Part shown: in pieces, positions 8,773 to 18,588 of the stretch
Layout: every line of letters begins with the position of its first letter
Position numbering within the stretch: the first letter of the stretch is position 1
Origin: Cytophagales bacterium
Lineage (GTDB): Bacteria > Bacteroidota > Bacteroidia > Cytophagales > Cyclobacteriaceae
Direction of reading: 5' to 3'
DNA: 50,544 nt
Assembly: GCA_022360055.1 (NCBI GenBank)
Contig: JAKSDO010000227.1
Coordinates: 1 to 50,544 of the forward strand
Position numbers and translations under genes: made by a program
The notes under the pieces: generated by a model
The model's database searches: none
Told to the model about the DNA's origin: nothing
The model's input: the letters and a program-made list of their open reading frames with translations, nothing else

Positions 8773-11154
8773 ATGAAAACCATTTTCAGATTTTTGAATT
8801 CGAACAGACTAATACAATTATTAGTTTGTATATACCTTATCAGTGCATCATCCTTATTTGCTCAAGAAACGGGCCTAATTGTTTATGTTATTGATCAAGA
8901 TGATTCAGCTATACCGGGGGCTTTTTTGGAACTTGTAGAATCTGGTGAACAGGGCATTTCCAATGACGATGGAAAGTGTGTTTTTCGGCAAATATCTGGC
9001 ACGATTACATTGAGGGTACGAGCATTAGGATTTGTTGCCCAACTGAGAAAAATTGACGGAAATGAGCTTACTAAAAACAAGATAACCATACAACTTGAAG
9101 AAGATCTTTTGGAGTTGGGTGAAGTGGTCATAAACAGTACTGCGGAAGAGCTTGCAGGAAACGAAATATTTACACCGGATGTCCTGTCATTTGAATCCAT
9201 CAGAGCTACTCCACAAGCAGTTCCTTCAATTTTAGGTCAATTACCGGGTATAAGAATTAGACAGGAAGGTGGATTAGGAAGCAATTCCAACATTATGCTC
9301 AACGGCATAGGTGGAAAAGGAGTAAAGATTTTCGTGGATGATCTTCCAGCCTATTTGCTAGGCAGTGCTTTTAATATCAACAATATTTCTCCCAATATGA
9401 TCAGCCGAATAGAAGTTTACAAAGGCCTGATTCCGGTAGAATTCGGATCTGATGCATTGGGAGGGATTGTGAACATTGTTAGCCGATATGGAAATGCCGA
9501 ATACATAGATGTGAGTTATACCTATGGTTCATGGAATACCCACCAAACGTCTTTCAATTCAAGGAAATCCCTTGATGCAAATGATAAGTTTTTCGTGAGT
9601 CTTGACGGTTCTTACAATTACTCCGGCAATAACTATTGGATGAATGACGTAGAAATAGTGACCGATACGGTCAACTTCAATACTGCACTGGGAAAAGCTC
9701 GCAGGTTTAATGATTCCTTCAAATCATTTCTGGGGCGGATGCAGGTTGGTGCCCGAAATATATCGTGGGCGGATGAATTGATCATTACTGGTTCCTATTC
9801 GCATATTGATAAAGAGTGGCAGCATGGGATCAGGGCTGATGTACCTTGGGGTGAACCAATTTCTGACGAGGATTCATGGAGTGGGGCAGTTACCTGGAGA
9901 GAGCATGGAACGAATAATCGGTGGAACATCAAAGTAACAGCAGGATACAGTTATCATAAGTTGCATTTTGTTGATACTGCGCGCAAAACCTACTACTGGG
10001 ATCAGAATTACCAGTACAAAATTACCGGTGGAGAATCTGCTATTTACTCAAATGGGACAACTCCAGAATTGAAGACGAATACATTCTTTAGTCGGGGAAG
10101 TATAAATTATAATTTGGCAAAGAATCATACTTTAAACCTAACACACTTGCTCACACGTGATGAGTTAAGAGGTCGGAATAAGGCTGTATCTCAAGACAAC
10201 CAGGCAAAGTTTTCTACTCCACAAACTCTGCTGAAAAATTTTGGTGGACTGGCACTGGAGAGCAATATGGCCAATTCAAGGCTTAAAAACATATTATCAG
10301 TAAAACACTATTACAGTAAGGCTGAAGGACTTGATTACCTCTCAACCAGGGCAGAATTTGGCGACCTGATCAAGACGACTTCATCCATATTAGGATATGG
10401 GGATGTAGTGCAAATACTATGGAAAAATCTTTCTTTCAACATCGGGTATGAGTTTACTGTACGACAGCCGGATAAGGAGGAAATATTTGGGGACTATATC
10501 ACCATTGCTCCCAATGCAGAACTAGCGCCTGAAAAGAGTCATAACCTCAATTTAGGCTCGGAATGGGAATCTCAAGATCATAGACTTTCCTCTGGGGTGT
10601 CACTTTTTTACAGAAGCACCCACGACAGGATTTTTATAAATGCACTAACCTATGGATTGTCCCAATATGTCAATCTACTAGGTACTGAAACCATAGGTGG
10701 CAACGCCTATCTCGACTATAATCTTCTGAATGGGTTAAATGCAAGCTTTAACATCACATATCAGGATATCACGCTCAGTGAGGCAGATCCAGCAGGGAAA
10801 CTAAACGATTTAATAGGTGCAAGGGTTCCCAACCTGCCATACCTTTTTGGAAATGCGCAGCTTTCCTACATCAACGATCAATTGATCAAGAAGGGTCAAA
10901 TCAGTTTAGTCTATGATTTCAATTATGTGAACGAATTTTTATTGAGTTGGGATCAAAAAGCCAAGGATCCAGACATCATTCCGACTCAACTGCAGCATAA
11001 TATCAATATTGCATGGCTTGAATCCAAAGACCGGTGGAGTATTGGCTTTGAATGCCGCAACTTGTTTAACGCCAAGGTCTTTGACAACTTTTCTGTACAA
11101 AGACCTGGAAGGAGTTTTTATGTAAAAGTGCGTTGGTTCCTTGATTTAAAATAA
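8773..11154 (+). CDS. TonB-dependent receptor of a siderophore-type locus
   Basis: 793 residues. Signal peptide 1-30 (cut after LFA), carboxypeptidase-regulatory-like domain about 32-112, plug about 130-240 with GIRIRQEGGLGSNSNIMLNG and VYKGLIPVEFGSDALGGIVN, then a barrel ending in an aromatic residue and FLDLK. It is not closely related to the two receptors at 1-5 kb. It is the first gene of a rightward group (receptor, lipoprotein, ABC ATPase, ABC permease) and faces a PchR-like regulator, which points to iron-siderophore or similar metal-complex uptake. The substrate is not readable from the sequence. Confidence 0.88.
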   Translation: MKTIFRFLNSNRLIQLLVCIYLISASSLFAQETGLIVYVIDQDDSAIPGAFLELVESGEQGISNDDGKCVFRQISGTITLRVRALGFVAQLRKIDGNELTKNKITIQLEEDLLELGEVVINSTAEELAGNEIFTPDVLSFESIRATPQAVPSILGQLPGIRIRQEGGLGSNSNIMLNGIGGKGVKIFVDDLPAYLLGSAFNINNISPNMISRIEVYKGLIPVEFGSDALGGIVNIVSRYGNAEYIDVSYTYGSWNTHQTSFNSRKSLDANDKFFVSLDGSYNYSGNNYWMNDVEIVTDTVNFNTALGKARRFNDSFKSFLGRMQVGARNISWADELIITGSYSHIDKEWQHGIRADVPWGEPISDEDSWSGAVTWREHGTNNRWNIKVTAGYSYHKLHFVDTARKTYYWDQNYQYKITGGESAIYSNGTTPELKTNTFFSRGSINYNLAKNHTLNLTHLLTRDELRGRNKAVSQDNQAKFSTPQTLLKNFGGLALESNMANSRLKNILSVKHYYSKAEGLDYLSTRAEFGDLIKTTSSILGYGDVVQILWKNLSFNIGYEFTVRQPDKEEIFGDYITIAPNAELAPEKSHNLNLGSEWESQDHRLSSGVSLFYRSTHDRIFINALTYGLSQYVNLLGTETIGGNAYLDYNLLNGLNASFNITYQDITLSEADPAGKLNDLIGARVPNLPYLFGNAQLSYINDQLIKKGQISLVYDFNYVNEFLLSWDQKAKDPDIIPTQLQHNINIAWLESKDRWSIGFECRNLFNAKVFDNFSVQRPGRSFYVKVRWFLDLK

Positions 11155-11180
11155 TAGGGGAATAAATAAATCTTAATCTT

Positions 11181-12470
11181 ATGAATATATTATCGAAAAC
11201 AATCATTTCTAAATTCTTGCCGGTAGTACTCTTTGCTCCGGCATTGCTATTGATAAGCTGTGGCGATGATGGTGAAGAGCCAACAGCAAATGCTGGTGAT
11301 TTTGCCCTGGTAACCGCAATAATCAATCCTGATGGACAAACCAGGGCTTTCTACCTGCAACGTGCTTCTACCGAAAATCAAGACCATTTGGACAACAGTC
11401 AAGCAACAGAATTATCAGGGGCTACTGGTGCAATGATCCATACCTACGATGGATCGGTTTTTTTCAGCGACTATAACAATGGGCGTATGGAAAAATGGAG
11501 TATTGGTGAAAGTAACAATGCAGAAATGGTGCGTTCAATGAGCCTTACTGAGGTGCTCTACCAGGGCAACGCTACATTCCTGGATGAAAATACGGCTTTT
11601 GTTGGTGGACTTTCTACTGACATTATAATTTTTAATCCCACCACCATGCAAAAAACGGGTACAATTGACATCAGTAGTGCTACTATGGTAGGAGCATCTA
11701 CAGATTTTCCAGCTCCCGGAGGAACAATCGCAGCCGAATCGGTTGCAGAAATGATCATTAGAGGCAACACCCTGTTTGTGGCATTGATGCCCTTAACTGA
11801 TGTTTCTACCTTTACTCCCGGTTTGTCAGGATGCCCGATTGTAGTCATTGATCTGGACCAGGTAGATGCTAGCGCACAAGGGAATACTTCTGCCGTAGTG
11901 AAGCGAATCTATGATGACCGTGGATCATCTACCGGAGCATGGGGATCTGGTGGTGGGTCCTATTTCATGACTTTAGATGAAAATAATGATATCTATATGA
12001 TCTGTCACAACATGTGGACAGGATGGAGAACGGTATTCGATAAGCCTGCGTGCATTCTTAAAATACCTTCAGGCTCTACTGAATTTGATGCTAATTACTA
12101 CTTTGATTTGGAAAGTGCAGCCAAAGGAAACGGTAGCCCGGTAATGAACCTTGAATATTACGGTGATGGAAAATTTCTTGCAGCTGTGCTGGATCCTTCA
12201 GCAATAAATCCGGATGATCCTTATTCATATTATATTGATCCTATCTATCAATGGTGGAGTTTTGACCTTAACAGCCAGACGGCACAAATAGTAAGCGAGA
12301 GTTATACGCGAGGTGCTTCAGCATCAGTTTCATACTTTGAGGATGGCATAGGCTATATCCCATTTGAAGATGAAAGTGAGAGCTATGTGATGAAAATTGA
12401 TTTGGAGACACTTGCTGCAAGTAAGCAGTTTAGTACCGATGGAATCCCGCATCTGTTCAGTTTAGACTAA
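11181..12470 (+). CDS. Surface lipoprotein, DUF4374/XusB-like beta-propeller
   Basis: 429 residues. Lipobox LISC with C27 followed by GDDGEE, a typical surface-lipoprotein tail in this phylum. The body is built of repeated blade-like units (IHTYDGSVFFSDYNNG, FLDENTAFVGG, MTLDENNDIYMICHN), as in a beta-propeller. Size, lipobox and position right after a TonB receptor match the Bacteroides XusB group, a DUF4374-type surface lipoprotein that captures ferric siderophores for the receptor XusA. Family assignment is by pattern, not by search. It starts 27 bases after the receptor stop and is surely in the same operon. No PepSY-domain XusC-like gene follows. Confidence 0.65.
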   Translation: MNILSKTIISKFLPVVLFAPALLLISCGDDGEEPTANAGDFALVTAIINPDGQTRAFYLQRASTENQDHLDNSQATELSGATGAMIHTYDGSVFFSDYNNGRMEKWSIGESNNAEMVRSMSLTEVLYQGNATFLDENTAFVGGLSTDIIIFNPTTMQKTGTIDISSATMVGASTDFPAPGGTIAAESVAEMIIRGNTLFVALMPLTDVSTFTPGLSGCPIVVIDLDQVDASAQGNTSAVVKRIYDDRGSSTGAWGSGGGSYFMTLDENNDIYMICHNMWTGWRTVFDKPACILKIPSGSTEFDANYYFDLESAAKGNGSPVMNLEYYGDGKFLAAVLDPSAINPDDPYSYYIDPIYQWWSFDLNSQTAQIVSESYTRGASASVSYFEDGIGYIPFEDESESYVMKIDLETLAASKQFSTDGIPHLFSLD

Positions 12471-12560
12471 TTGATGAGTTGGGACTTCGTTGTTAGGCTG
12501 AATTGTCAACAATATTTGAAATCGAGAATAAAATTACTGATACTATATTGATACAAAAAA

Positions 12561-13436
12561 ATGCAATTGGAAATAAACAACCTTTCAAAAACATATGGCA
12601 ATGGGGTGAAAGCCCTCATTGATGTTTCATTAACTATCGGAAAAGGTATGTTTGGCCTTTTGGGTCAAAATGGTGCCGGAAAATCTACGCTCATGCGTAC
12701 TATAGCTACTTTGCAGGATGCAGATAGAGGTACGATAACTTTTAATGGAATTGATGTTATCGAACAGCCAAACGAATTAAGGAAAGTGCTTGGTTACCTC
12801 CCCCAGGAATTTGGTGTATACCCTACGGTGAATGCCGAGGAGCTTTTAATGCATATTGCCGACATGAAAGGTATCGCCTCAAAGAGTGAGCGCAAAAAAC
12901 TGGTTGGGGAATTACTCAATCGTACTAACCTCTACAATGTCCGTAAACAAAGGCTCAATACTTATTCCGGGGGCATGAGGCAGCGCTTTGGAATTGCACA
13001 GGCTCTTATAGGTAATCCATCCCTTATGATAGTTGATGAACCAACTGCCGGTCTCGATCCTATGGAGCGCAACCGTTTTTATAACCTGCTATCTGAAATA
13101 GGTGAAAATACGGTGGTAATCCTTTCAACCCACATTGTAGAAGATGTGAGCACCTTGTGTAACCAGATGGCCATTATTGGTGAAGGTGAAGTGTTGATTA
13201 CCGGAAACCCGGCAGAAATAGAAAAGCACCTGCAAGGGAGAATTTTTGAAAAAGAAGTAGAAAAACAAGAAGTAGAAAGCTATAAAAAAGAATTCCAGGT
13301 GATCGCCCAGAATTTCCATTTGGGGAAAATGCATATTTCTGTCTTTTCAGACACTGCTCCCGGAGATGGCTTCAAGGAAAAAGAAACCAGCCTTGAAGAC
13401 ACCTATTTCAACCTGTTGTTTAATCAGAAAAACTGA
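12561..13436 (+). CDS. ABC transporter ATP-binding protein
   Basis: 291 residues. Walker A GQNGAGKST at 35-43, Q-loop Q82, signature YSGGM at 135-139, Walker B LMIVDE ending at D159/E160, D-loop GLDP, and H-loop H191 (STH). The C-terminal 80 residues are a charged extension with an EKEVEKQEVE run, common in CcmA/NatA-type ATPases. It ends 6 bases before the large permease, so the two form one exporter-class ABC system. A role in efflux or in processing cargo taken up by the upstream receptor is inferred from operon position only. Confidence 0.93.
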   Translation: MQLEINNLSKTYGNGVKALIDVSLTIGKGMFGLLGQNGAGKSTLMRTIATLQDADRGTITFNGIDVIEQPNELRKVLGYLPQEFGVYPTVNAEELLMHIADMKGIASKSERKKLVGELLNRTNLYNVRKQRLNTYSGGMRQRFGIAQALIGNPSLMIVDEPTAGLDPMERNRFYNLLSEIGENTVVILSTHIVEDVSTLCNQMAIIGEGEVLITGNPAEIEKHLQGRIFEKEVEKQEVESYKKEFQVIAQNFHLGKMHISVFSDTAPGDGFKEKETSLEDTYFNLLFNQKN

Positions 13437-13442
13437 AGCTGT

Positions 13443-16400
13443 ATGTTAGGGAAAATAATCGCCTTTGAATTGAAATACCGGTTTGCGAAACCTATGACCT
13501 ACATCTTTATGGCGATGATGGTGTTTCAGGCAGCCTGGTATGCAAAAGGATCTTTTGATTTTTATGTAAATGATGATATTTATTTTAACGCAGCCGGAAT
13601 TATTTATCAATCACTGGCAGGGGGCGGAATGCTTATGCTTATTGCTGTTTCGGTAATTACCGGAACGGCACTTTTCAAAGACATAGAGTTTAAAACAGCC
13701 GAAACATTTTACAGTTATCCCGTATCCGATAAAAAATGGATCATTGGAAAGTTTTCTGCTGCCTATTTAATAAACCTGTCGATTGTTCTTTCATATGCAC
13801 TTGGTTTTACAGTCATCCAATACTCAGGCATTGCAGAACCGGACAAATTCGGGCCTGTACCGTGGGGACAGATATTTTATGGGTTTTTAGTTTTCTCAGT
13901 ACCCAACATATTTATTATTACCATGATTGCCTTGAGTATGGTTGTGTTCTTCCGTAATATGGCAAGCAGCTACCTGGGAGTGTTCATAGTAATGATGTTA
14001 TTCATTCTCGGTGAAGGCACAAGAGAAAATTCTGCCAATATTATGGCTGTTTATATGATTGATCCTTTCTGTTATACCTATACAAGGGATATCATTGAAG
14101 GCCTGCCTATTTTCGAAAAGAATTTCGGTTATCTCGAACTAACATCTATATACTGGGCAAACAGGGTTATTTGGCTTAGTATTGCTTTTGCACTGGCATT
14201 TTTGTCTGTAAAGAAATTTAATTTCAAGTATTTCATTATTAAACCGGCAAAACGCAAAAAGGTAATTGATGAGAATGATGGGATTCAGTTTTCATCCAGT
14301 TTAGATGTTGCTGTAAACAAAGTATATGGTATTACTGAGAACATTAAAAAATTATTTCGTTTCAGTACACTTGAGTTTAAAAACACTGTACGCCCAGTTG
14401 GTTTCAGGATCGTATTTGGCATATTGGCACTTATGTTCTTCCTGTATAATTACATGTGGAATGCAGAATACTATATACATACCGATACGCTGCCAATAAC
14501 TTCTTTTATGACCTTTACGCGGTTGCCAAATGGTGTGTTTATTCTAATCCTATTGGCAGTATTTGCAGGTGAGCTCTTGTTCAAGGAGCGAAGTGTTCAC
14601 ATATGGCAACTCACCGATGCATTGCCTGTTCCCACATGGGTAACCTACCTGAGTAAATATATTGCCATGGCAGGAGTAGCCATGCTGTTTGTGATGACTT
14701 TATTCATTCCCGGCATTTTGGTTCAGATTATAAAAGGATTTTTCGATTTTGAGATGAATGTCTATTTTAATGACTTGTTCTCATATCATTTTGGCTGGCT
14801 CAATTATTTGATGGCTATAATTTTAGCCTTTTTTGTCGGGTCAGTTACAGCTAACCGTTTTACAGCACATATAATAACCGTAGCCATCCTGTTTTTTATC
14901 ATTGTCATGGCAGATATTGGTGTAATTGAACAGGTTCGCTATATGTTCCCTTTCACACCGGGTATCGAAGATTACTCTGAAATGGCTGGCTATGGTGTAT
15001 ATGGAACTGCTGCAGGTAAATATGCCTTGTTATGGTCATCGCTGAGTATAGCAATGCTGCTTTCCGGAATCTGGTTCTGGAACAGGGGAATCGTACAGTC
15101 TTTAGCTATGCGCTTTTCAATAAAAAAGCCCCAGCTTCATATAGCAGGGAAATTAGGCATTATCGTTTTCCTTGGTTTATTCTTTTACCTTCAGCATTAT
15201 ATTGTTGCCAATGAGCAGGACATTCCAAACTTTAAAACAGAAGACCAACAGGACGCCGATGACGCGGCATACGAAAAAGCATTCAAATATCTCGAAGAGC
15301 AGAATCATCCATTGGTTTGCGGACTTGATCTGACTATAGATATAGAACCGTCCGTCCGAAAGGCTGAATATTCATTTCAAATGTTGCTTACCAATAGGGG
15401 AAATACAACTGTCGACAGTTTACATATGAACCTGAAAGATTTTGTTACACTAAATAGTTTGCAGCTTGATTCAAAAGAGCCTGCACAGGCTTGGTTCGAT
15501 GAAGAGCATAACCAGTTGGCATATTTCCTCCCCTCTGCCATTCAGGTTGGAGATACTGCAGTGCTTGCGGGCAGTTGTATATTGCATTATTCCGGTTTTA
15601 GCTCTATTGACCCGCAATCCGCTTTGGTTTACAATGGTAGTTTCCTAGAGAAAGATATTGTTCCTCATATTGGTTACAATTCCGATAAAGAACTGGATGA
15701 AAACCGGAGTCGTTCAGATAATGGTTTGGAAAAAATCGATTCCCGCATGAACGCGATAACTGATTCGGATGCCTTGGCAAATGATGCAATTTCTCCAAAT
15801 GCCCTATGGCAAAATACAACTATACGCGTACATACTTCCGATGGTCAGATTGCATTTGCTTCTGGTGTTTACCAGGGTATTGAAACAATAAATGAGAAAG
15901 AATATGCTGTGTATAAAACGGAAAGGTGCTCCCCAATGGATTGGCAAATAGGTGTTGCACCATATGAAATTCTAGATACTGTTTTGGCCGATACATTCAA
16001 TTTAAAATTATATTATGATAAACGGCACACGTATAATTTGGATTATATGCAGGCGGCTGTTACCGAAGGTATTCGATCGCTACAGAAAAACCTTGGAAAC
16101 TATCCGTACTCAGAGTTGCATATTGCAGAAATACCTTTTTACAACGATGAGGATTTTTATACTACGCCAAATCAAATAGCAATTTCTGAAAAGCATTGTT
16201 GGATTGCTGATGGTAGCAGAGAAAAGGACCTTTCTTACATATATTATACCCTTTGCAGAGAAATATTTACCCACTGGATTCAACAAAATATGCATGTTGC
16301 GGATGTTCAGGGGGCTGATATGATACTGAAAGCAATTCCGGAGGCCTATGCCCTGGATTATATACGGGAGAAGTTTGGCGACGAAATTCTTGATATTTAT

Positions 16401-16694
16401 CTCGTGAAAAAACAAGATCGTTATAGTAAAGGCAGAGGCAATGAATCTAACACAGAGCCTCCGCTTATTTATGCCGATGGTGCCGATTATCTTGAAGTGA
16501 ATAAAGGTGCAATGGAGTTACTCAAGGTAATTCAGGAATTTGGCAGATCTGATTTTTCTGCACTTCTATTATCATGGAATTCTGAAAATCCTGAGAAAAA
16601 TCTGGTGTTTAAAGATTTCTATAGCATGTTATTAGACGCCTGGCCTGGAAATAAGAAGGAAGCCTTAAAAGATTCATTTGAAAGCGTACTTTAA
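13443..16694 (+). CDS. ABC-2 permease fused to a degenerate M1-peptidase domain
   Basis: 1083 residues. Residues 1-590 contain two ABC-2 permease halves with at least 12 hydrophobic segments. From about 600 the protein is periplasmic and follows the M1 aminopeptidase fold. The region that replaces GAMEN in this family is visible as PNQIAISE (near 915). The zinc site HExxH is replaced by R939-E940-I941-F942-T943, so both zinc histidines are gone, while the downstream glutamate (PEAYALDY) is still present. The peptidase half therefore cannot bind zinc in the usual way and is probably a binding or scaffolding domain. Fusions of this kind with an intact HExxH are common in Bacteroidota, so the loss is notable. 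Confidence 0.85.
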   Translation: MLGKIIAFELKYRFAKPMTYIFMAMMVFQAAWYAKGSFDFYVNDDIYFNAAGIIYQSLAGGGMLMLIAVSVITGTALFKDIEFKTAETFYSYPVSDKKWIIGKFSAAYLINLSIVLSYALGFTVIQYSGIAEPDKFGPVPWGQIFYGFLVFSVPNIFIITMIALSMVVFFRNMASSYLGVFIVMMLFILGEGTRENSANIMAVYMIDPFCYTYTRDIIEGLPIFEKNFGYLELTSIYWANRVIWLSIAFALAFLSVKKFNFKYFIIKPAKRKKVIDENDGIQFSSSLDVAVNKVYGITENIKKLFRFSTLEFKNTVRPVGFRIVFGILALMFFLYNYMWNAEYYIHTDTLPITSFMTFTRLPNGVFILILLAVFAGELLFKERSVHIWQLTDALPVPTWVTYLSKYIAMAGVAMLFVMTLFIPGILVQIIKGFFDFEMNVYFNDLFSYHFGWLNYLMAIILAFFVGSVTANRFTAHIITVAILFFIIVMADIGVIEQVRYMFPFTPGIEDYSEMAGYGVYGTAAGKYALLWSSLSIAMLLSGIWFWNRGIVQSLAMRFSIKKPQLHIAGKLGIIVFLGLFFYLQHYIVANEQDIPNFKTEDQQDADDAAYEKAFKYLEEQNHPLVCGLDLTIDIEPSVRKAEYSFQMLLTNRGNTTVDSLHMNLKDFVTLNSLQLDSKEPAQAWFDEEHNQLAYFLPSAIQVGDTAVLAGSCILHYSGFSSIDPQSALVYNGSFLEKDIVPHIGYNSDKELDENRSRSDNGLEKIDSRMNAITDSDALANDAISPNALWQNTTIRVHTSDGQIAFASGVYQGIETINEKEYAVYKTERCSPMDWQIGVAPYEILDTVLADTFNLKLYYDKRHTYNLDYMQAAVTEGIRSLQKNLGNYPYSELHIAEIPFYNDEDFYTTPNQIAISEKHCWIADGSREKDLSYIYYTLCREIFTHWIQQNMHVADVQGADMILKAIPEAYALDYIREKFGDEILDIYLVKKQDRYSKGRGNESNTEPPLIYADGADYLEVNKGAMELLKVIQEFGRSDFSALLLSWNSENPEKNLVFKDFYSMLLDAWPGNKKEALKDSFESVL

Positions 16695-16889
16695 CAAAAA
16701 CAAAAGGTGCCCAAAATTCCAGTTCGGAAATCAAAGCCTGTAATGGCCCCTGCGTAAGTGTAGAGTATTAAACCAGGATCTTTTATTGTGTCGTATTGTT
16801 ATTTTTTCTCAAGAGTCCACAAATCCATGTGCATTGTAATTCTCTCTTAGCACTAAAAATGAATGATTATCTGTGTTTTTATCTCACGA

Positions 16890-16909
16890 AATTGTTGTTT
16901 TTAACAATT
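16890..16909. promoter_or_regulatory. Inverted repeat before the AbiEi gene
   Basis: AATTGTT and AACAATT (7 bp, 6-base spacer) lie 11-31 bases before the start codon. AbiEi antitoxins are known to repress their own promoter through inverted repeats, so this is a candidate operator. The rest of 16695-16889 shows no gene. Confidence 0.45.
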
Positions 16910-16920
16910 AACTCATATGA

Positions 16921-17532
16921 ATGAACTATTTGTCGTTTAGAAAAGCCCTGGAACAGTTCCCTGTATTTTCTTCTCAGGATATCAGAAAGCAATTTAGCGA
17001 TTTTGATAACCGACGACTGGTGGAATGGCAGGAGAAAGGCTATATCATTAAGCTGAGACGGGGTTACTACAGCTTTAAAGAGGTCGAAAAGGGAGAAGCT
17101 TTCCGTTATTTTTCTGCCAATAAAATATACGCACCGTCCTACATATCGATGGAGAGTGCGTTGTCGTACTACAATTTGATACCGGAAGGTGTATTCACGA
17201 CGGTTTCACTTACTACGAGGAACACTTCAGCGTTTAGCACTCCTGTGGGAAGTTTTAGTTACCGGAATGTAAAAGCACAACTGTTTTTCGGGTACAGGCT
17301 ATTGAACATCCATGGTCATACCATCAAAATGGCTGAGCCTGAGAAATCCTTGCTGGATTATTTGTATCTGAATAAAATCGATACACCAGATATGATGGAG
17401 GGGATAAGATTAAATGAGTCTCAGCTTCACGATTTGTTGGACTTTACTAAACTGTCTCAATATGCCGGAGTATTTCATTCTAAAATATTGCAGCGGCGAA
17501 TACAATTGTTAAAAAAAATGATCCATGCTTAG
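16921..17532 (+). CDS. abiEi: Type IV antitoxin, AbiEi family
   Basis: 203 residues. The N-terminal 60 residues form a winged helix (FSSQDIRKQF, then RRLVEWQEKGYIIKLRRGYY), followed by the AbiEi body with PSYISMESALSYYNLIPEGV and the EKSLLDYLYL motif. It represses its operon and neutralises the nucleotidyltransferase toxin encoded next. The stop overlaps the start of the toxin gene by 8 bases, which implies translational coupling. It opens the toxin-antitoxin island that runs to about 21.1 kb. Confidence 0.85.
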   Translation: MNYLSFRKALEQFPVFSSQDIRKQFSDFDNRRLVEWQEKGYIIKLRRGYYSFKEVEKGEAFRYFSANKIYAPSYISMESALSYYNLIPEGVFTTVSLTTRNTSAFSTPVGSFSYRNVKAQLFFGYRLLNIHGHTIKMAEPEKSLLDYLYLNKIDTPDMMEGIRLNESQLHDLLDFTKLSQYAGVFHSKILQRRIQLLKKMIHA

Positions 17533-18304
17533 CCTGAAGGAAATCAAGACGTTTTATCCTGAATCTTTACATCCCTTTGAAAGATTCATTCTAAGGGAAT
17601 ACCTGCAATATAAAATCCTGGAAATCATTTTCGAAAGTCCTTTTGCAAATAAGCTGGCGTTTCTGGGAGGCACATGCCTGAGGATAATCTATGCCAACAC
17701 CAGGTTTTCAGAGGATCTTGATTTCGACAATTTTCTGTTATCGGAGGAAGATTTTAAAGGCATTTCCGGAATCGTAAAGTCAGAGTTGGAAAGATTAGGC
17801 TATGAGGCAGAGATACGCCATGTGATGAAGGGTGCATATCATTGCTATATCCGATTTCCCGAATTACCGTATCAACATGGATTATCCGGTCATAAGGAAG
17901 AAAGGATTTTGATTCAGCTGGGTACAGAAGCACACGACTTTAGTTTTCAGCCAAATAAGCCAATTCTCAATACGTTTGATGTTTTCACCCAAATATTTTC
18001 GACACCGGAAGAACTTCTGTTGTCACAAAAATTCTATGCCATAATTAACCGGAAGCGAAACAAAGGTCGGGATTTTTTTGATGTCACTTTTTTACTTAGC
18101 AGAGGCGTAAAGCCAAACTATGAATACTTGAATCTAAAGTTTGGTATCCAGAACTCAGACGATCTTCGCAAACAAACACTGGAAAAATGTAATACTTTGG
18201 AAATGAATGAAATGGCAAAAGATGTTGAACCGTTTTTGTTTGAACCGAAGGATATAAAAAAAGTACTGTTGTTTCCAGAATTACTGAAACAGGTTATCTT
18301 GTGA
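17525..18304 (+). CDS. abiEii: Nucleotidyltransferase toxin, AbiEii/AbiGii family
   Basis: 259 residues. The nucleotidyltransferase signature is intact: GGT at 48-50 and the acidic pair D64/D66 in RFSEDLDFD. The later conserved motif appears as KRNKGRDFFDVTFLL. In the family this fold modifies host tRNA or other substrates and causes abortive infection or growth arrest; the target here is unknown. ATG at 17525 overlaps the antitoxin gene. All key residues are present, so it is probably active. Confidence 0.88.
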   Translation: MLSLKEIKTFYPESLHPFERFILREYLQYKILEIIFESPFANKLAFLGGTCLRIIYANTRFSEDLDFDNFLLSEEDFKGISGIVKSELERLGYEAEIRHVMKGAYHCYIRFPELPYQHGLSGHKEERILIQLGTEAHDFSFQPNKPILNTFDVFTQIFSTPEELLLSQKFYAIINRKRNKGRDFFDVTFLLSRGVKPNYEYLNLKFGIQNSDDLRKQTLEKCNTLEMNEMAKDVEPFLFEPKDIKKVLLFPELLKQVIL

Positions 18305-18330
18305 TAATTGTTAGGAGCGTTTTATCTTTT

Positions 18331-18588
18331 TTAGTCGTAGTGAAATCTACAGCTATAAATAAAAAGTTCGTTGGATTCAACTTTATATACTAATCTGTGT
18401 TCTCTATCTATTCGTCGAGACCAAAGGCCAGCCAAATCATATTTTAGCGGTTCAGGTTTTCCAATTCCTTCAAAAGGTGTTCTTTGAATTACTTTGATTA
18501 GGTCGTTGATTTTCTTGAGATTTTTTTTGTCTTCCTTTTGCCAAGATATGTAGTCCTCCCACGCGTTTTTTGAAAAAGTTATGTTCAT
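18331..18588 (-). CDS. yoeB: mRNA interferase toxin YoeB
   Basis: 85 residues, usual length. The catalytic residues of the E. coli enzyme fall at the same numbers: E46, R65, H83, Y84 (HRLVYKV and CRFHYD). A ribosome-dependent endoribonuclease. Its ATG shares one base with the antitoxin stop (TAATG). It converges with the AbiEii gene, 26 bases apart. Confidence 0.93.
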   Translation of the reverse strand: MNITFSKNAWEDYISWQKEDKKNLKKINDLIKVIQRTPFEGIGKPEPLKYDLAGLWSRRIDREHRLVYKVESNELFIYSCRFHYD

